From NCBI GenBank assembly GCA_002070755.1, contig MWDY01000060.1, positions 1 to 8,686 of the forward strand: a stretch of 8,686 nt of DNA, written 5' to 3'. This document shows positions 1-5,821 of the stretch, one piece after another. The position numbers were made by a program, and so were the translations under genes. Each line of letters opens with the position of its first letter. Position 1 is the stretch's first letter. Below the pieces are notes generated by a model. The model worked only from the letters and a program-made list of their open reading frames with translations, was not told the origin of the DNA and did no database searches. This DNA comes from Spirochaetes bacterium ADurb.Bin110. GTDB lineage: Bacteria > Spirochaetota > Spirochaetia > Treponematales > Rectinemataceae.

Positions 1-294
1 AATATTTTATATCAAAAGATGATTTTCGGATTATAGAGAAAGATTTCAAGTTTTAATCAAAATAAGCCTTAAAAAGCTCTCTTCTGAGCCTCTTCAAAGG
101 TCCACGAATATTCTGGCATGAATTGTAGAAACAAGAAATAGAGACAGGATTTTGCAGGATAAATCATGAAGCAAGGATTAACAAGTACAAAAAAGTAAGA
201 AAAAGAGCTTTGAAGAGACTTTTCTATGAGATACAAGCTTATAGCTCTCTCTTCGATGGGTCATGAGAGCTTTTATGGTTTAAGATATTCATCT
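1..294. other. Gene-free stretch left of the transposase remnant
   Basis: I see no convincing coding region, RNA gene or promoter here. The only structure is a weak inverted repeat: 88-102 and 205-219 match as reverse complements at 13 of 15 positions, around the core CTCTTCAAAG / CTTTGAAGAG, with about 100 bases between the arms. The stretch probably contains the left end of the insertion sequence whose transposase remnant starts at 295, but I could not define a terminal inverted repeat with confidence. Confidence 0.5.
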
Positions 295-1082
295 TTAGAT
301 GAGGCTGGGTAAAATGAACTGCTCAAGAATCTTTATTGCAGCAAGGCAGATTACTCCATATATGAGCTCAAAGCTCATCTTCTTACTCCCTCGAACGAGC
401 ACTTTGTCCGGTAAGAGCCAATCCTTCAGGTGAGAATTCGCCCGCTCTACCACTGAGCGCTTCTTATAGCGTTCCTTGGTCGCTTCATCAAAAGGCGCTC
501 GTGAAGGCTTTCTTCTTTGATTCTGATCGATAATCGGAATCCGGCCTCTACCACACACAAACTGGGAGATACTCTTAGCATCATAAGCACTGTCCATAAT
601 AAATTGCGTTGACTGGTTTTTCTCTGGCACTTATTGCTGTCGAATCTCTCACCACAGAATCTACTGATTTATCCTTATAGTAGTCCTTCATCATCTTCCC
701 TAGACTCTCTTCAAGAGAAACATTGTCTGCTAAATAGCTCATATACCTAGAGAAACTTGCTGCACTAGGGATATTCTCAAAGCCACAGATCTGCTTGAGG
801 TTCGTATCACTTAAGAGTCGTAGCCTTAGATCGCTTGTGGCACCTATCTTGAAATACCGCTTCGCTAAAGCTGCACGGAGAAATGGAAGAACACTATAGG
901 AAGGCCTTCCCCTGTGCTGATTATCTTCAGGGAAGCTTTCCACAAATGGTTCGATCATTCGTAATAGAGAAAGAAAGCCCTTGTGTTCTCTAGTGAGATA
1001 GGATTCAAACACCTCTTGAAGATCGAAATCTAAGGGTAGCAGCAATTGTAAAGAGCTAAGGACTTCTGGTATTACTTTTCAT
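295..1082 (-). pseudogene. Decayed DDE transposase (IS5/IS1182-like), frameshifted and internally deleted
   Basis: This is a broken transposase in two reading frames. The upstream part (1045 down to 581) carries an N-terminal DUF772-like region and the motif VRDSTAISAREKP, whose Asp (codon at 644-646) should be the first catalytic acidic residue. The downstream part (630 down to 295) carries IMDSAYDAKSI, the second Asp, and the C-terminal RSVVERANSHLKD with the catalytic Glu. In intact relatives as I recall them, roughly 90-100 residues separate AREKP from MDSAYDA. Here they are almost adjacent and out of frame, so the middle of the DDE domain has been lost. The likely original start is ATG at 1080-1082, preceded by AAGGAG at 1091-1096. 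That frame stops after eight codons, whereas the transposase frame runs in from just after it, which implies a second small frameshift. The only in-frame start is a weak TTG at 1043-1045. It should be inactive. The exact IS family is uncertain. Confidence 0.85.
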
Positions 1083-1123
1083 TGCAGGGACTCCTTCTAT
1101 TTCTGGTTTCCTTTACTGATTTC

Positions 1124-1129
1124 ATTATA
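1124..1129 (-). promoter_or_regulatory. -10 box for the transposase
   Basis: The minus strand reads a perfect TATAAT here, about 42 bases upstream of the ATG at 1082 and ahead of the strong AAGGAG ribosome site at 1091-1096. No good -35 box lies 17 bases further upstream. It is probably the old transposase promoter. Confidence 0.35.
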
Positions 1130-1274
1130 CAAGGTTCGTCCCCGCTTTGCATTAGAAAATACTTCACTTGAAGAGTTTTGAAAGAGCCTCTCTATATCAA
1201 AACATTCATCAAACCTCGCCACGATTAATGTTGTTTCACTTAGCAAATTATTTTATCAGACTTTATTTCAACTC

Positions 1275-1309
1275 ATAAATTCGAATGAAGTTTTCATCGA
1301 ATAATTTAT
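1275..1309. repeat. AT-rich imperfect inverted repeat (hairpin)
   Basis: Three paired blocks are visible: ATAAA (1275-1279) with TTTAT (1305-1309), TTCG (1280-1283) with CGAA (1298-1301), and ATGAA (1285-1289) with TTCAT (1293-1297). They close on a three-base GTT loop with small bulges. There is no T-run placing it as a terminator of either neighbour. It could be an operator or a remnant of an insertion-sequence end. Confidence 0.4.
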
Positions 1310-1323
1310 AGAAAACCATGACA

Positions 1324-1348
1324 ATCCATAATCTGGAATATTATGGAA
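1324..1348. promoter_or_regulatory. Possible IclR-type half-site array
   Basis: The half-sites ATCCA (1324-1328), TGGAA (1334-1338) and TGGAA (1344-1348) start exactly 10 bases apart. The same 10-base phasing occurs in the kduI-kdgR region (TTCCA, TGGAA, TTCCA). About 15 of 20 bases agree between the two arrays when aligned on the first two half-sites. Overlapping it, TCCATAAT (1325-1332) and ATTATGGA (1340-1347) form a perfect 8-base inverted repeat. It may be a second binding site for KdgR or another IclR-family protein; this is inference. Confidence 0.3.
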
Positions 1349-1368
1349 TTATTGAATTACAATTGTTA

Positions 1369-1379
1369 CCTCCGTCCCT
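1369..1379 (-). repeat. Dispersed repeat AGGGACGGAGG, copy 1 (intergenic)
   Basis: Exact 11-base copy on the minus strand, in the longer form GAGGGACGGAGGT. It lies between the half-site array and the prs promoter, about 180 bases before prs. Confidence 0.85.
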
Positions 1380-1485
1380 CTATTAAGAGCAGCCATTCTA
1401 TATTAAAGATTCCCTTTTCTATATATAAACAAATCGCTCCCAAATTCTCTTTTGAAAGATTCTATTCATTTGGGTAATTTTGGGC

Positions 1486-1491
1486 TATACT
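1486..1491 (+). promoter_or_regulatory. Candidate prs -10 box
   Basis: TATACT lies about 65 bases before the prs start. The hexamer 17 bases upstream (TATTCA) is a poor -35 match, and a better-looking TTGAAA at 1452-1457 is too far away (28-base spacer). The call rests on the -10 box alone. Confidence 0.35.
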
Positions 1492-1555
1492 AATTAAGAT
1501 TTCTCTTGTTTCTCATCCGCACCAATTTGTTGAATTCAAATACGGAAGGCTTTGC

Positions 1556-2884
1556 ATGAGTTATTCAGATCCAACCCATCTAGGTATTATTGCTTGCCCA
1601 GGAGCAGAGGCGTTCGCAAATCAGGTTATACGAAAGCTCTCTGGAATCTATAAGCATCGATTCATGAGAAAAGCTCAAGCTATTGCAGGAAGATATCATA
1701 TCACTCCTGATCTGGTTATTAGAAAGATCAACTTTGCAAATGACTGTAACACTGGCATGCTTTTTTTGCCAGGAGATAAAGAACGTTATCGACCACCCAA
1801 ATTCAAGATCGATGTAAGACATACTTTTTTTGCAAATGGCGAGATAAAAACAGAAATCCTTGAATCTATCAGGGGAAGAAGTATTTATATCTTTCAGGAT
1901 GTAGAAAATCATCAACCTGTCTCATTTAATGATGGCACTATTCAAAAAGTCCTTTCAGTAAATGATCATATTTTTAACCTTTTTGTAGCTATTGACGCTG
2001 CCATGCAAGCTGGAGCTGCAGAAATAAGTCTTGTGCTACCAATATATCCCTATTCGCGACAACATAAGAAAAAGGGAAGAGAGGGATTAACTGCAGCTCG
2101 CATAGGCAAGATGCTGGAAAGCCTTGGTGTTGATAGAATCATCACTCTTGATATTCACTCAAAGGAAATTGAGAATGCATTTGACCGGCTCCGAATGGAG
2201 AACTTGCATGCTTCTTTTCAGATCATCGAAAAGCTGACGTCGATTATTGATATAGCAAAAGAAGATATAGTAGTACTTGCCCCAGATACAGGTGCAGTCG
2301 ATCGAAATAAATTCTATGCAAATGCTTTACAAAAGCCCTTAGCTTTACTTTACAAAGAAAGAGACTATTCAAAAATCACTAAAAGTGCAGCAGAAACCAA
2401 TATCAGTGAAATGCGATTACTCGGTAATGTCTCGAATAAAGTTGTCTTTATGGCAGATGACATGATCGGCACCGGCGGAACTCTTATTAAGGCAATGAGA
2501 TATCTAAAAGAACTTGGCGCCAGCAAAGTTATATGTGCAGTTAGCCTTCCAATTTTTTCAGCAAATGCAATTGATGAATTTGACGCTGCTTACAAGGAAG
2601 GATTATTTTATAGAGTAATAGGAACAAATGCCATATATCATAATGAATTGCTTAAAAAAGAGTGGTATATCCAGAGTGACGTCACTGGCCTTTTTGCGCA
2701 GGTAATTAGCTTGCTGCATCACGATAGATCCTTGAGCTCTCTTTTGGATAATCGTGATGTTGTGGCTCGTCTTATCAAGAAAAAGTTAGAAAGTACAGGT
2801 AGTAGTAGAGTCTCTTCAAATCAGCCAAAGGATGAGAATATAAGTGAAGATGTTATTCCTTATGGCGCCGCTAATAAGCCATGA
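1556..2884 (+). CDS. prs: Ribose-phosphate pyrophosphokinase (PRPP synthetase), long form
   Basis: The protein should transfer pyrophosphate from ATP to ribose 5-phosphate, making PRPP for nucleotide, histidine and tryptophan synthesis in the cytoplasm. Visible family signatures are FANGEIKTEILESIRG near residues 92-107, PYSRQHKKKGREGLTA at 165-180 (catalytic flexible region with Arg168 and His170), TLDIHSKEI at 197-205, and the PRPP-binding loop ADDMIGTGGTL at 300-310. At 442 residues it is much longer than the usual 310-320. About 85 extra residues precede the FANGE motif and a polar tail follows residue 410. Such long forms occur in spirochaetes as far as I recall. The start is supported by GGAAGG (1544-1549) six bases before ATG. 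It converges with kdgK across a 52-base gap and has no evident functional link to the uronate cluster. Confidence 0.88.
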   Translation: MSYSDPTHLGIIACPGAEAFANQVIRKLSGIYKHRFMRKAQAIAGRYHITPDLVIRKINFANDCNTGMLFLPGDKERYRPPKFKIDVRHTFFANGEIKTEILESIRGRSIYIFQDVENHQPVSFNDGTIQKVLSVNDHIFNLFVAIDAAMQAGAAEISLVLPIYPYSRQHKKKGREGLTAARIGKMLESLGVDRIITLDIHSKEIENAFDRLRMENLHASFQIIEKLTSIIDIAKEDIVVLAPDTGAVDRNKFYANALQKPLALLYKERDYSKITKSAAETNISEMRLLGNVSNKVVFMADDMIGTGGTLIKAMRYLKELGASKVICAVSLPIFSANAIDEFDAAYKEGLFYRVIGTNAIYHNELLKKEWYIQSDVTGLFAQVISLLHHDRSLSSLLDNRDVVARLIKKKLESTGSSRVSSNQPKDENISEDVIPYGAANKP

Positions 2885-2936
2885 AGACCCATCCTCGTCC
2901 TTCCAATAATTAAAGTGAAGGCAAATTAAAAGCAGT

Positions 2937-3962
2937 CTAACGTTGTACTCTACCAGAGGCATCTCCTCCTAAGAGCTTCTCAATCTCTCCCTTTTCAATA
3001 AGAGCAAAATCGCCAGAAATAGAATGCTTTAAGCAGGAAAGCGCAGCAGCATATTCAAGGGCTGCCTGATAGTCCTTCTTCGTAATCAATCCATATATTA
3101 GACCGGCGACAAAACTATCTCCAGCCCCAACTCTATCCACAATATCGGATATATGATATTTACGCGATACAAACCTCCGTCCCTCACTGACGATCATCCC
3201 TGACCAATCATTATTATCGGCTGAGAAACTCTCTCGAAGAGTCACTGCTGCTATCTTTGCGTTTGGGTATTGCTTTAAAGCAATCTCACACATCGCTTGA
3301 TATGCATCGAGATCAAGCTGTTGAGCTCCAATAGCTGAAGGGCCCTTAATACCTAATGATTTTTGATAGTCTTCTTCATTCCCTATAAGAATATCTGCAT
3401 ATCGCGCAATTTTTGACATCACACTATATGCTTCCGCTCCATAGTTCCATAATTTGGCTCTATAATTCAAATCAAAAGATACAGTCAATCCCTTGTCTTT
3501 AGCAGTACGAACAGCTTTAATCGTTTCATCAGCGCAATTTTGAGAAAGAGCAGGTGTAATTCCTGATATATGAAACCATTGCATATCTTTAAATGAAGCA
3601 TCCCAGTCGATGTCCTCTTCAGTAATTCTTGAAATTGCTGAGTTTTCCCTATCATAAATGACATTACTTGGACGCTGATTGGCTCCATTCTCGAAAAAAT
3701 ATATTCCCAGCCTCCCCTTCTTAAATTTTAGGCATGAAACATCAACACCATGCGATCGAAGCTCTCTCATGCATTCTCTTCCAATTGGATTGTCTGGCAA
3801 AATACTAATAAAGCGCGCTGGAATGCCCAATCTTGAGAGAGCAACAGCCACATTCGCTTCACTTCCGCCAAAAGTTGCTTCAAAAAAAGGCGACTGAAGT
3901 AATCTTTCCTGTCCAGGAGATTTTAACCTAAGCATAATCTCCCCAAATGTTGCTATGCTCAT
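2937..3962 (-). CDS. kdgK: 2-keto-3-deoxygluconate kinase (PfkB family)
   Basis: This cytoplasmic sugar kinase should phosphorylate 2-keto-3-deoxygluconate with ATP to give KDPG, the substrate of the aldolase encoded just upstream. It has the usual length of about 340 residues. The N-terminal PfkB region has GGSEANVAVALSRLG (32-46), the middle has SFDLNYRAKLW (162-172), and the C-terminal signature DRVGAGDSF (276-284) supplies the anion hole and the catalytic base Asp282. The start is 14 bases after the eda stop. Its ribosome site GGGAGGAG (3970-3977) touches the last base of that stop codon, so the two genes are surely cotranscribed and perhaps translationally coupled. A copy of the AGGGACGGAGG repeat encodes residues 260-264 (EGRRF) in a surface strand ahead of the active-site loop, without an obvious change in protein length. 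Confidence 0.93.
   Translation of the reverse strand: MSIATFGEIMLRLKSPGQERLLQSPFFEATFGGSEANVAVALSRLGIPARFISILPDNPIGRECMRELRSHGVDVSCLKFKKGRLGIYFFENGANQRPSNVIYDRENSAISRITEEDIDWDASFKDMQWFHISGITPALSQNCADETIKAVRTAKDKGLTVSFDLNYRAKLWNYGAEAYSVMSKIARYADILIGNEEDYQKSLGIKGPSAIGAQQLDLDAYQAMCEIALKQYPNAKIAAVTLRESFSADNNDWSGMIVSEGRRFVSRKYHISDIVDRVGAGDSFVAGLIYGLITKKDYQAALEYAAALSCLKHSISGDFALIEKGEIEKLLGGDASGRVQR
3174..3184 (-). repeat. Dispersed repeat AGGGACGGAGG, copy 2 (inside kdgK)
   Basis: Exact copy in the sense orientation of kdgK, read as GAG GGA CGG AGG (Glu-Gly-Arg-Arg). Flanks extend the match to GAGGGACGGAGGTT. Confidence 0.85.
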
Positions 3963-3969
3963 TCCAATT

Positions 3970-3977
3970 CTCCTCCC
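3970..3977 (-). promoter_or_regulatory. kdgK ribosome-binding site overlapping the eda stop
   Basis: GGGAGGAG on the minus strand, seven bases before the kdgK ATG. It shares one base with the eda TAG stop, which fits translational coupling. Confidence 0.7.
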
Positions 3978-4840
3978 TATTCAACAAGATGAATTTGAGC
4001 ATGTAATCCTGGAATACCCACGCTCACCTCAAGTAAACCCTGTTTATTTTCGATCTCGGAACCAGGAATAACATAAGCTTTAAAATAAGAAAGCATAGCC
4101 AATGTTCTTTTGATCGATGGGGTTTTGACTTCAATACAACCTCCGTCCCTCATTGATCTGCTCTGGTTCTCCTCATCTATGCCCTCCTGCACAATTGGCA
4201 GGAATCCTATCATCGCTCGTCGTGCAGATTTTACAAGTCTCTCAATTTCATCAAATTTTCCTGCTTCAAGAAGGTCTGCTGAGACAATCCATGAGCCACC
4301 GCAAGCCAACACATTCTTCAAAGAAAGGTATTCATTAATGTTGTTTTCCTGAATTCCTCCTGTAGGGATGAATGACACCTGCTGATACACTGACCTGAAT
4401 GCATTAAGAGCCTTAGCGCCACCAGAGACCTCTGCAGGAAAAAATTTCAAAATGTTAAGGCCCATAGCCATAGCTTGCTCTATAAGCGAAGGGTTGTTTA
4501 CCCCTGGGAAAATAGGAACATCTTTTCCCAAACAGTATTCACATATTGATGGGTTAAAACCTGGAGAGACAATAAATTGTGCTCCTGCCGAAATAGCTGC
4601 ATCTACTTCATCTTTTTTCGTCACCGTTCCAGCGCCAATCAAAATATCCTCATAGCATGATGCAAATCTCTCAATTACTTTAGGTGCAGCCTTTGTCCTA
4701 AAAGTAATCTCAGCAACAGACAACCCACCTCTACGAAGTGCTGTAGCAAGACCATCAGCTGTATCCGCAGAATCAATCTTTATTACAGGGATAAGACCAT
4801 TTCTATAAAATAGTTCTCCTATTTCCTCTTTTTTTACCAT
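3977..4840 (-). CDS. eda: KDPG/KHG aldolase with a shortened C-terminal extension
   Basis: A class I aldolase that should split KDPG into pyruvate and glyceraldehyde 3-phosphate (and possibly 2-keto-4-hydroxyglutarate). The core (residues 1-212) is complete: AEITFRT with the catalytic Glu44, GAGTV (69-73), FIVSPGFNP (89-97), LKFFPAE with the Schiff-base Lys132, PTGGI (159-163) and ACGGSWIV (179-186). A typical enzyme ends near residue 210; this one continues to 287. The tail resembles the C-terminal half of the glyoxalase-like (VOC) extension I recall on many Firmicutes Eda proteins, with IEVKTPSIKRTLAML (236-250) and a closing QIHLVE. About 35-40 residues of that extension seem to be missing around residue 230, where the AGGGACGGAGG repeat encodes RDGG. 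AAGGA (4848-4852) lies seven bases before the ATG. It is the first gene of an eda-kdgK pair. Confidence 0.93.
   Translation of the reverse strand: MVKKEEIGELFYRNGLIPVIKIDSADTADGLATALRRGGLSVAEITFRTKAAPKVIERFASCYEDILIGAGTVTKKDEVDAAISAGAQFIVSPGFNPSICEYCLGKDVPIFPGVNNPSLIEQAMAMGLNILKFFPAEVSGGAKALNAFRSVYQQVSFIPTGGIQENNINEYLSLKNVLACGGSWIVSADLLEAGKFDEIERLVKSARRAMIGFLPIVQEGIDEENQSRSMRDGGCIEVKTPSIKRTLAMLSYFKAYVIPGSEIENKQGLLEVSVGIPGLHAQIHLVE
4140..4150 (-). repeat. Dispersed repeat AGGGACGGAGG, copy 3 (inside eda)
   Basis: Exact copy in the sense orientation of eda, read as ATG AGG GAC GGA GGT (residues 230-234), a different frame from the kdgK copy. The extended form is GAGGGACGGAGGTT. It lies at the apparent deletion junction in the C-terminal extension. 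Confidence 0.85.
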
Positions 4841-4880
4841 TGCATAATCCTTAAAAATCTATGTTATGTTCTAGTCCACA

Positions 4881-4909
4881 TAGCTAAAGTCAAGTCTCTC
4901 CTTTAGCTA
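4881..4909. promoter_or_regulatory. Perfect 9-base inverted repeat upstream of eda (candidate operator)
   Basis: TAGCTAAAG (4881-4889) and CTTTAGCTA (4901-4909) are perfect reverse complements around an 11-base spacer. On the minus strand a -35-like TTGACT (4888-4893) lies at the inner edge of one arm. The -10 match downstream is weak: CATAAC (4863-4868), 19-base spacer. The position, 41 bases before the eda ATG, fits a repressor operator at an eda-kdgK promoter; an RNA hairpin is the alternative. It does not resemble the TGGAA site near kdgR, so a different regulator would be expected. Confidence 0.45.
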
Positions 4910-4971
4910 GAGCCGACAAAATCCACGTTAACATGGTATTTTTTCAGTCCTAATTGTTTCTTTTGGAAAAT

Positions 4972-4983
4972 CCTCCGTCTCCT
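4972..4983 (-). repeat. Dispersed repeat, one-base-insertion variant (AGGAGACGGAGG)
   Basis: On the minus strand this differs from AGGGACGGAGG by a single inserted A. It lies in the gap upstream of eda. Confidence 0.5.
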
Positions 4984-5129
4984 ATTTTCTCCGATATCCA
5001 ATACACAATTTATCTGATTTCCTTAGTTAGCAATTTCCAATCAAAATTCCAGCCAGATAAAATCTTTCCGATCCGTTCTTCAATTCCTGATTGAAATAAA
5101 TATGATATCCATTCTTTTAACTTTAATAC

Positions 5130-5588
5130 TTATATAGCTACTTTTACCACAACTTTTCTCACCGATTCCGCCAATGCTCCCGCTTTCATACATGGCCGAT
5201 GGGCATCCTCGGGGAAAAAAATTGCAAGTTGCTCAGCATTCATCGCCAAAACATTAGCATTTCTATCTGTTGGTAAAGCATAAAATTCTATATCAGGCTT
5301 GTAAGGCTCAATGACTTTGAGTGCATTTACTGGCAGCACCTCAATGATTTCTTTTCCAGAAATCATCATTTGAATGTCTATATATTCTCGATGAGATTCA
5401 AATCTGCACTCTGAATGTTCTTTAGCTGTATATTCTTGAATGAGCGCAAAGACAACATCGCCCTCAATAGAATACTTCCCTGTTGAAAGCTGACGCCAAA
5501 GTCCCTTATGGAGCCAATCAAAAGCGATATCTAGATTTTTACTAAGTCCTCGATATCTAGATAATTCTGAAAGCATGCTGACAATCAT
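5130..5588 (-). CDS. yhcH: YhcH/YjgK/YiaL family protein (DUF386)
   Basis: A small cytoplasmic cupin-like protein of the family that includes E. coli YhcH and YiaL and the EbgC subunit. The biochemical role is not firmly settled; members occur in operons for sialic acid, diketogulonate and uronate breakdown, and a sugar-anomer or isomer handling role is usually suspected. At 152 residues the length is normal. Family signatures are FESHREYIDIQMMISGKE (63-80), FFPEDAHRPC (124-133) with a conserved His130, and the typical C-terminus VRKVVVKV (143-150). AAGGAG (5596-5601) lies seven bases before the chosen ATG and argues against the in-frame Met5. It sits between kduD and eda with gaps of 233 and 289 bases, so it may be transcribed separately. 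The same frame stays open for 39 codons after the stop. Confidence 0.85.
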   Translation of the reverse strand: MIVSMLSELSRYRGLSKNLDIAFDWLHKGLWRQLSTGKYSIEGDVVFALIQEYTAKEHSECRFESHREYIDIQMMISGKEIIEVLPVNALKVIEPYKPDIEFYALPTDRNANVLAMNAEQLAIFFPEDAHRPCMKAGALAESVRKVVVKVAI

Positions 5589-5614
5589 TTTCTTACTCCT
5601 TATATAGGGAATTC

Positions 5615-5649
5615 TGAATAAATAAACAATCGCTTTTGTTAATTATTCA
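5615..5649. promoter_or_regulatory. Imperfect dyad upstream of the YhcH-family gene
   Basis: TGAATAA (5615-5621) pairs with TTATTCA (5643-5649), and AACAA (5625-5629) with TTGTT (5636-5640), around a 6-base TCGCTT centre with one small offset. It is 27 bases before the start codon. It may be an operator or a leader hairpin; the regulator is unknown. Confidence 0.35.
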
Positions 5650-5654
5650 ATAAA

Positions 5655-5665
5655 CCTCCGTCCCT
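5655..5665 (-). repeat. Dispersed repeat AGGGACGGAGG, copy 4 (intergenic)
   Basis: Exact copy, followed by TT on the minus strand, six bases from the dyad upstream of the YhcH-family gene. The GGAGG is not followed by a usable start codon, so it is not acting as a ribosome site for an annotated gene. Confidence 0.85.
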
Positions 5666-5781
5666 AGAGCTATGCAGAGCCATAGGACCATAACCCTTCC
5701 GTCTTCTAAGTAAAAACTACCTATAGTGCCCATATGTCAGACTATTTAAATCTGCAACCCTCACATCTAGGCTGTATTAAT

Positions 5782-5792
5782 CCTCCGTCCCT
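5782..5792 (-). repeat. Dispersed repeat AGGGACGGAGG, copy 5 (intergenic)
   Basis: Exact copy in the form GAGGGACGGAGGA, 29 bases past the kduD stop and in the same orientation as copy 4. Confidence 0.85.
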
Positions 5793-5821
5793 CTAATCCC
5801 CACATGAACTTGTTATTACTG

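Larger units (their letters stand above)
1083..1555. other. Intergenic region between the transposase remnant and prs
   Basis: This 473-base gap has no established gene. From left to right it holds the transposase ribosome site and -10 box, a 49-codon minus-strand reading frame of doubtful status (1097-1246), an AT-rich imperfect hairpin (1275-1309), an array of TCCA/TGGAA half-sites (1324-1348), one copy of the dispersed AGGGACGGAGG repeat (1369-1379), and the promoter and leader of prs. The hairpin and half-site array do not obviously belong to prs and may be leftovers of a region disrupted by the insertion sequence. Confidence 0.5.
4841..5129. other. Gap between the YhcH-family gene and eda
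   Basis: This 289-base gap holds the eda leader with a perfect 9-base inverted repeat (4881-4909), an imperfect copy of the dispersed repeat (4972-4983), and a 39-codon open stretch directly after the YhcH-family stop and in the same frame (5013-5129). I see no terminator hairpin with a T-run. The size and content suggest eda-kdgK has its own promoter. Confidence 0.5.
5589..5821. other. Gap between kduD and the YhcH-family gene
   Basis: This 233-base gap holds two directly oriented exact copies of the dispersed repeat 127 bases apart (5655 and 5782), and a 35-base dyad (5615-5649) ahead of the downstream gene. Only tiny reading frames of 12-14 codons are present. No terminator is evident for kduI-kduD. 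Confidence 0.5.

Noticed and set aside
243..274. Hairpin AGCTCTC...GAGAGCT followed by TTTT as a terminator for the transposase.
   Set aside because: The T-run is on the plus strand while the transposase is on the minus strand; the stem is only 7 bases with a 15-base loop.
33..1195. Possible terminal inverted repeat of the insertion sequence (ATAGAGA...TTTCAA at 33-49 and on the minus strand near 1178-1195).
   Set aside because: It needs a gap to align, and the matches are short and AT-rich. An intact copy is needed to place the ends.
8..1202. Direct repeat TATATCAAAA at 8-17 and 1193-1202 flanking the transposase remnant, as a target-site duplication.
   Set aside because: A 10-base AT-rich match between two AT-rich flanks is fairly likely by chance, and the sequences just inside do not form a convincing inverted repeat.
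1580..1915. Minus-strand 111-codon reading frame inside prs.
   Set aside because: It is antisense to a well-supported gene, and no family is recognisable in it.
2899..2921. CCTTC/GAAGG hairpin between convergent prs and kdgK as a two-way terminator.
   Set aside because: A 5-base stem with a 13-base loop and no proper T-run on either side is too weak to call.
5035..5051. Two TTCCA half-sites upstream of eda as a KdgR site.
   Set aside because: They are direct rather than inverted and 12 bases apart, unlike the 10-base inverted layout at kdgR.
5655..5792. Repeat copies as a CRISPR array.
   Set aside because: The 11-base unit is too short, spacing varies from 127 to 1805 bases, copies lie inside genes and orientation is mixed.
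5653..5810. GGAGG of the intergenic repeat copies acting as ribosome sites for small proteins.
   Set aside because: No ATG or GTG follows at a usable distance; the small frames nearby (12-14 codons) run through the repeat rather than start after it.
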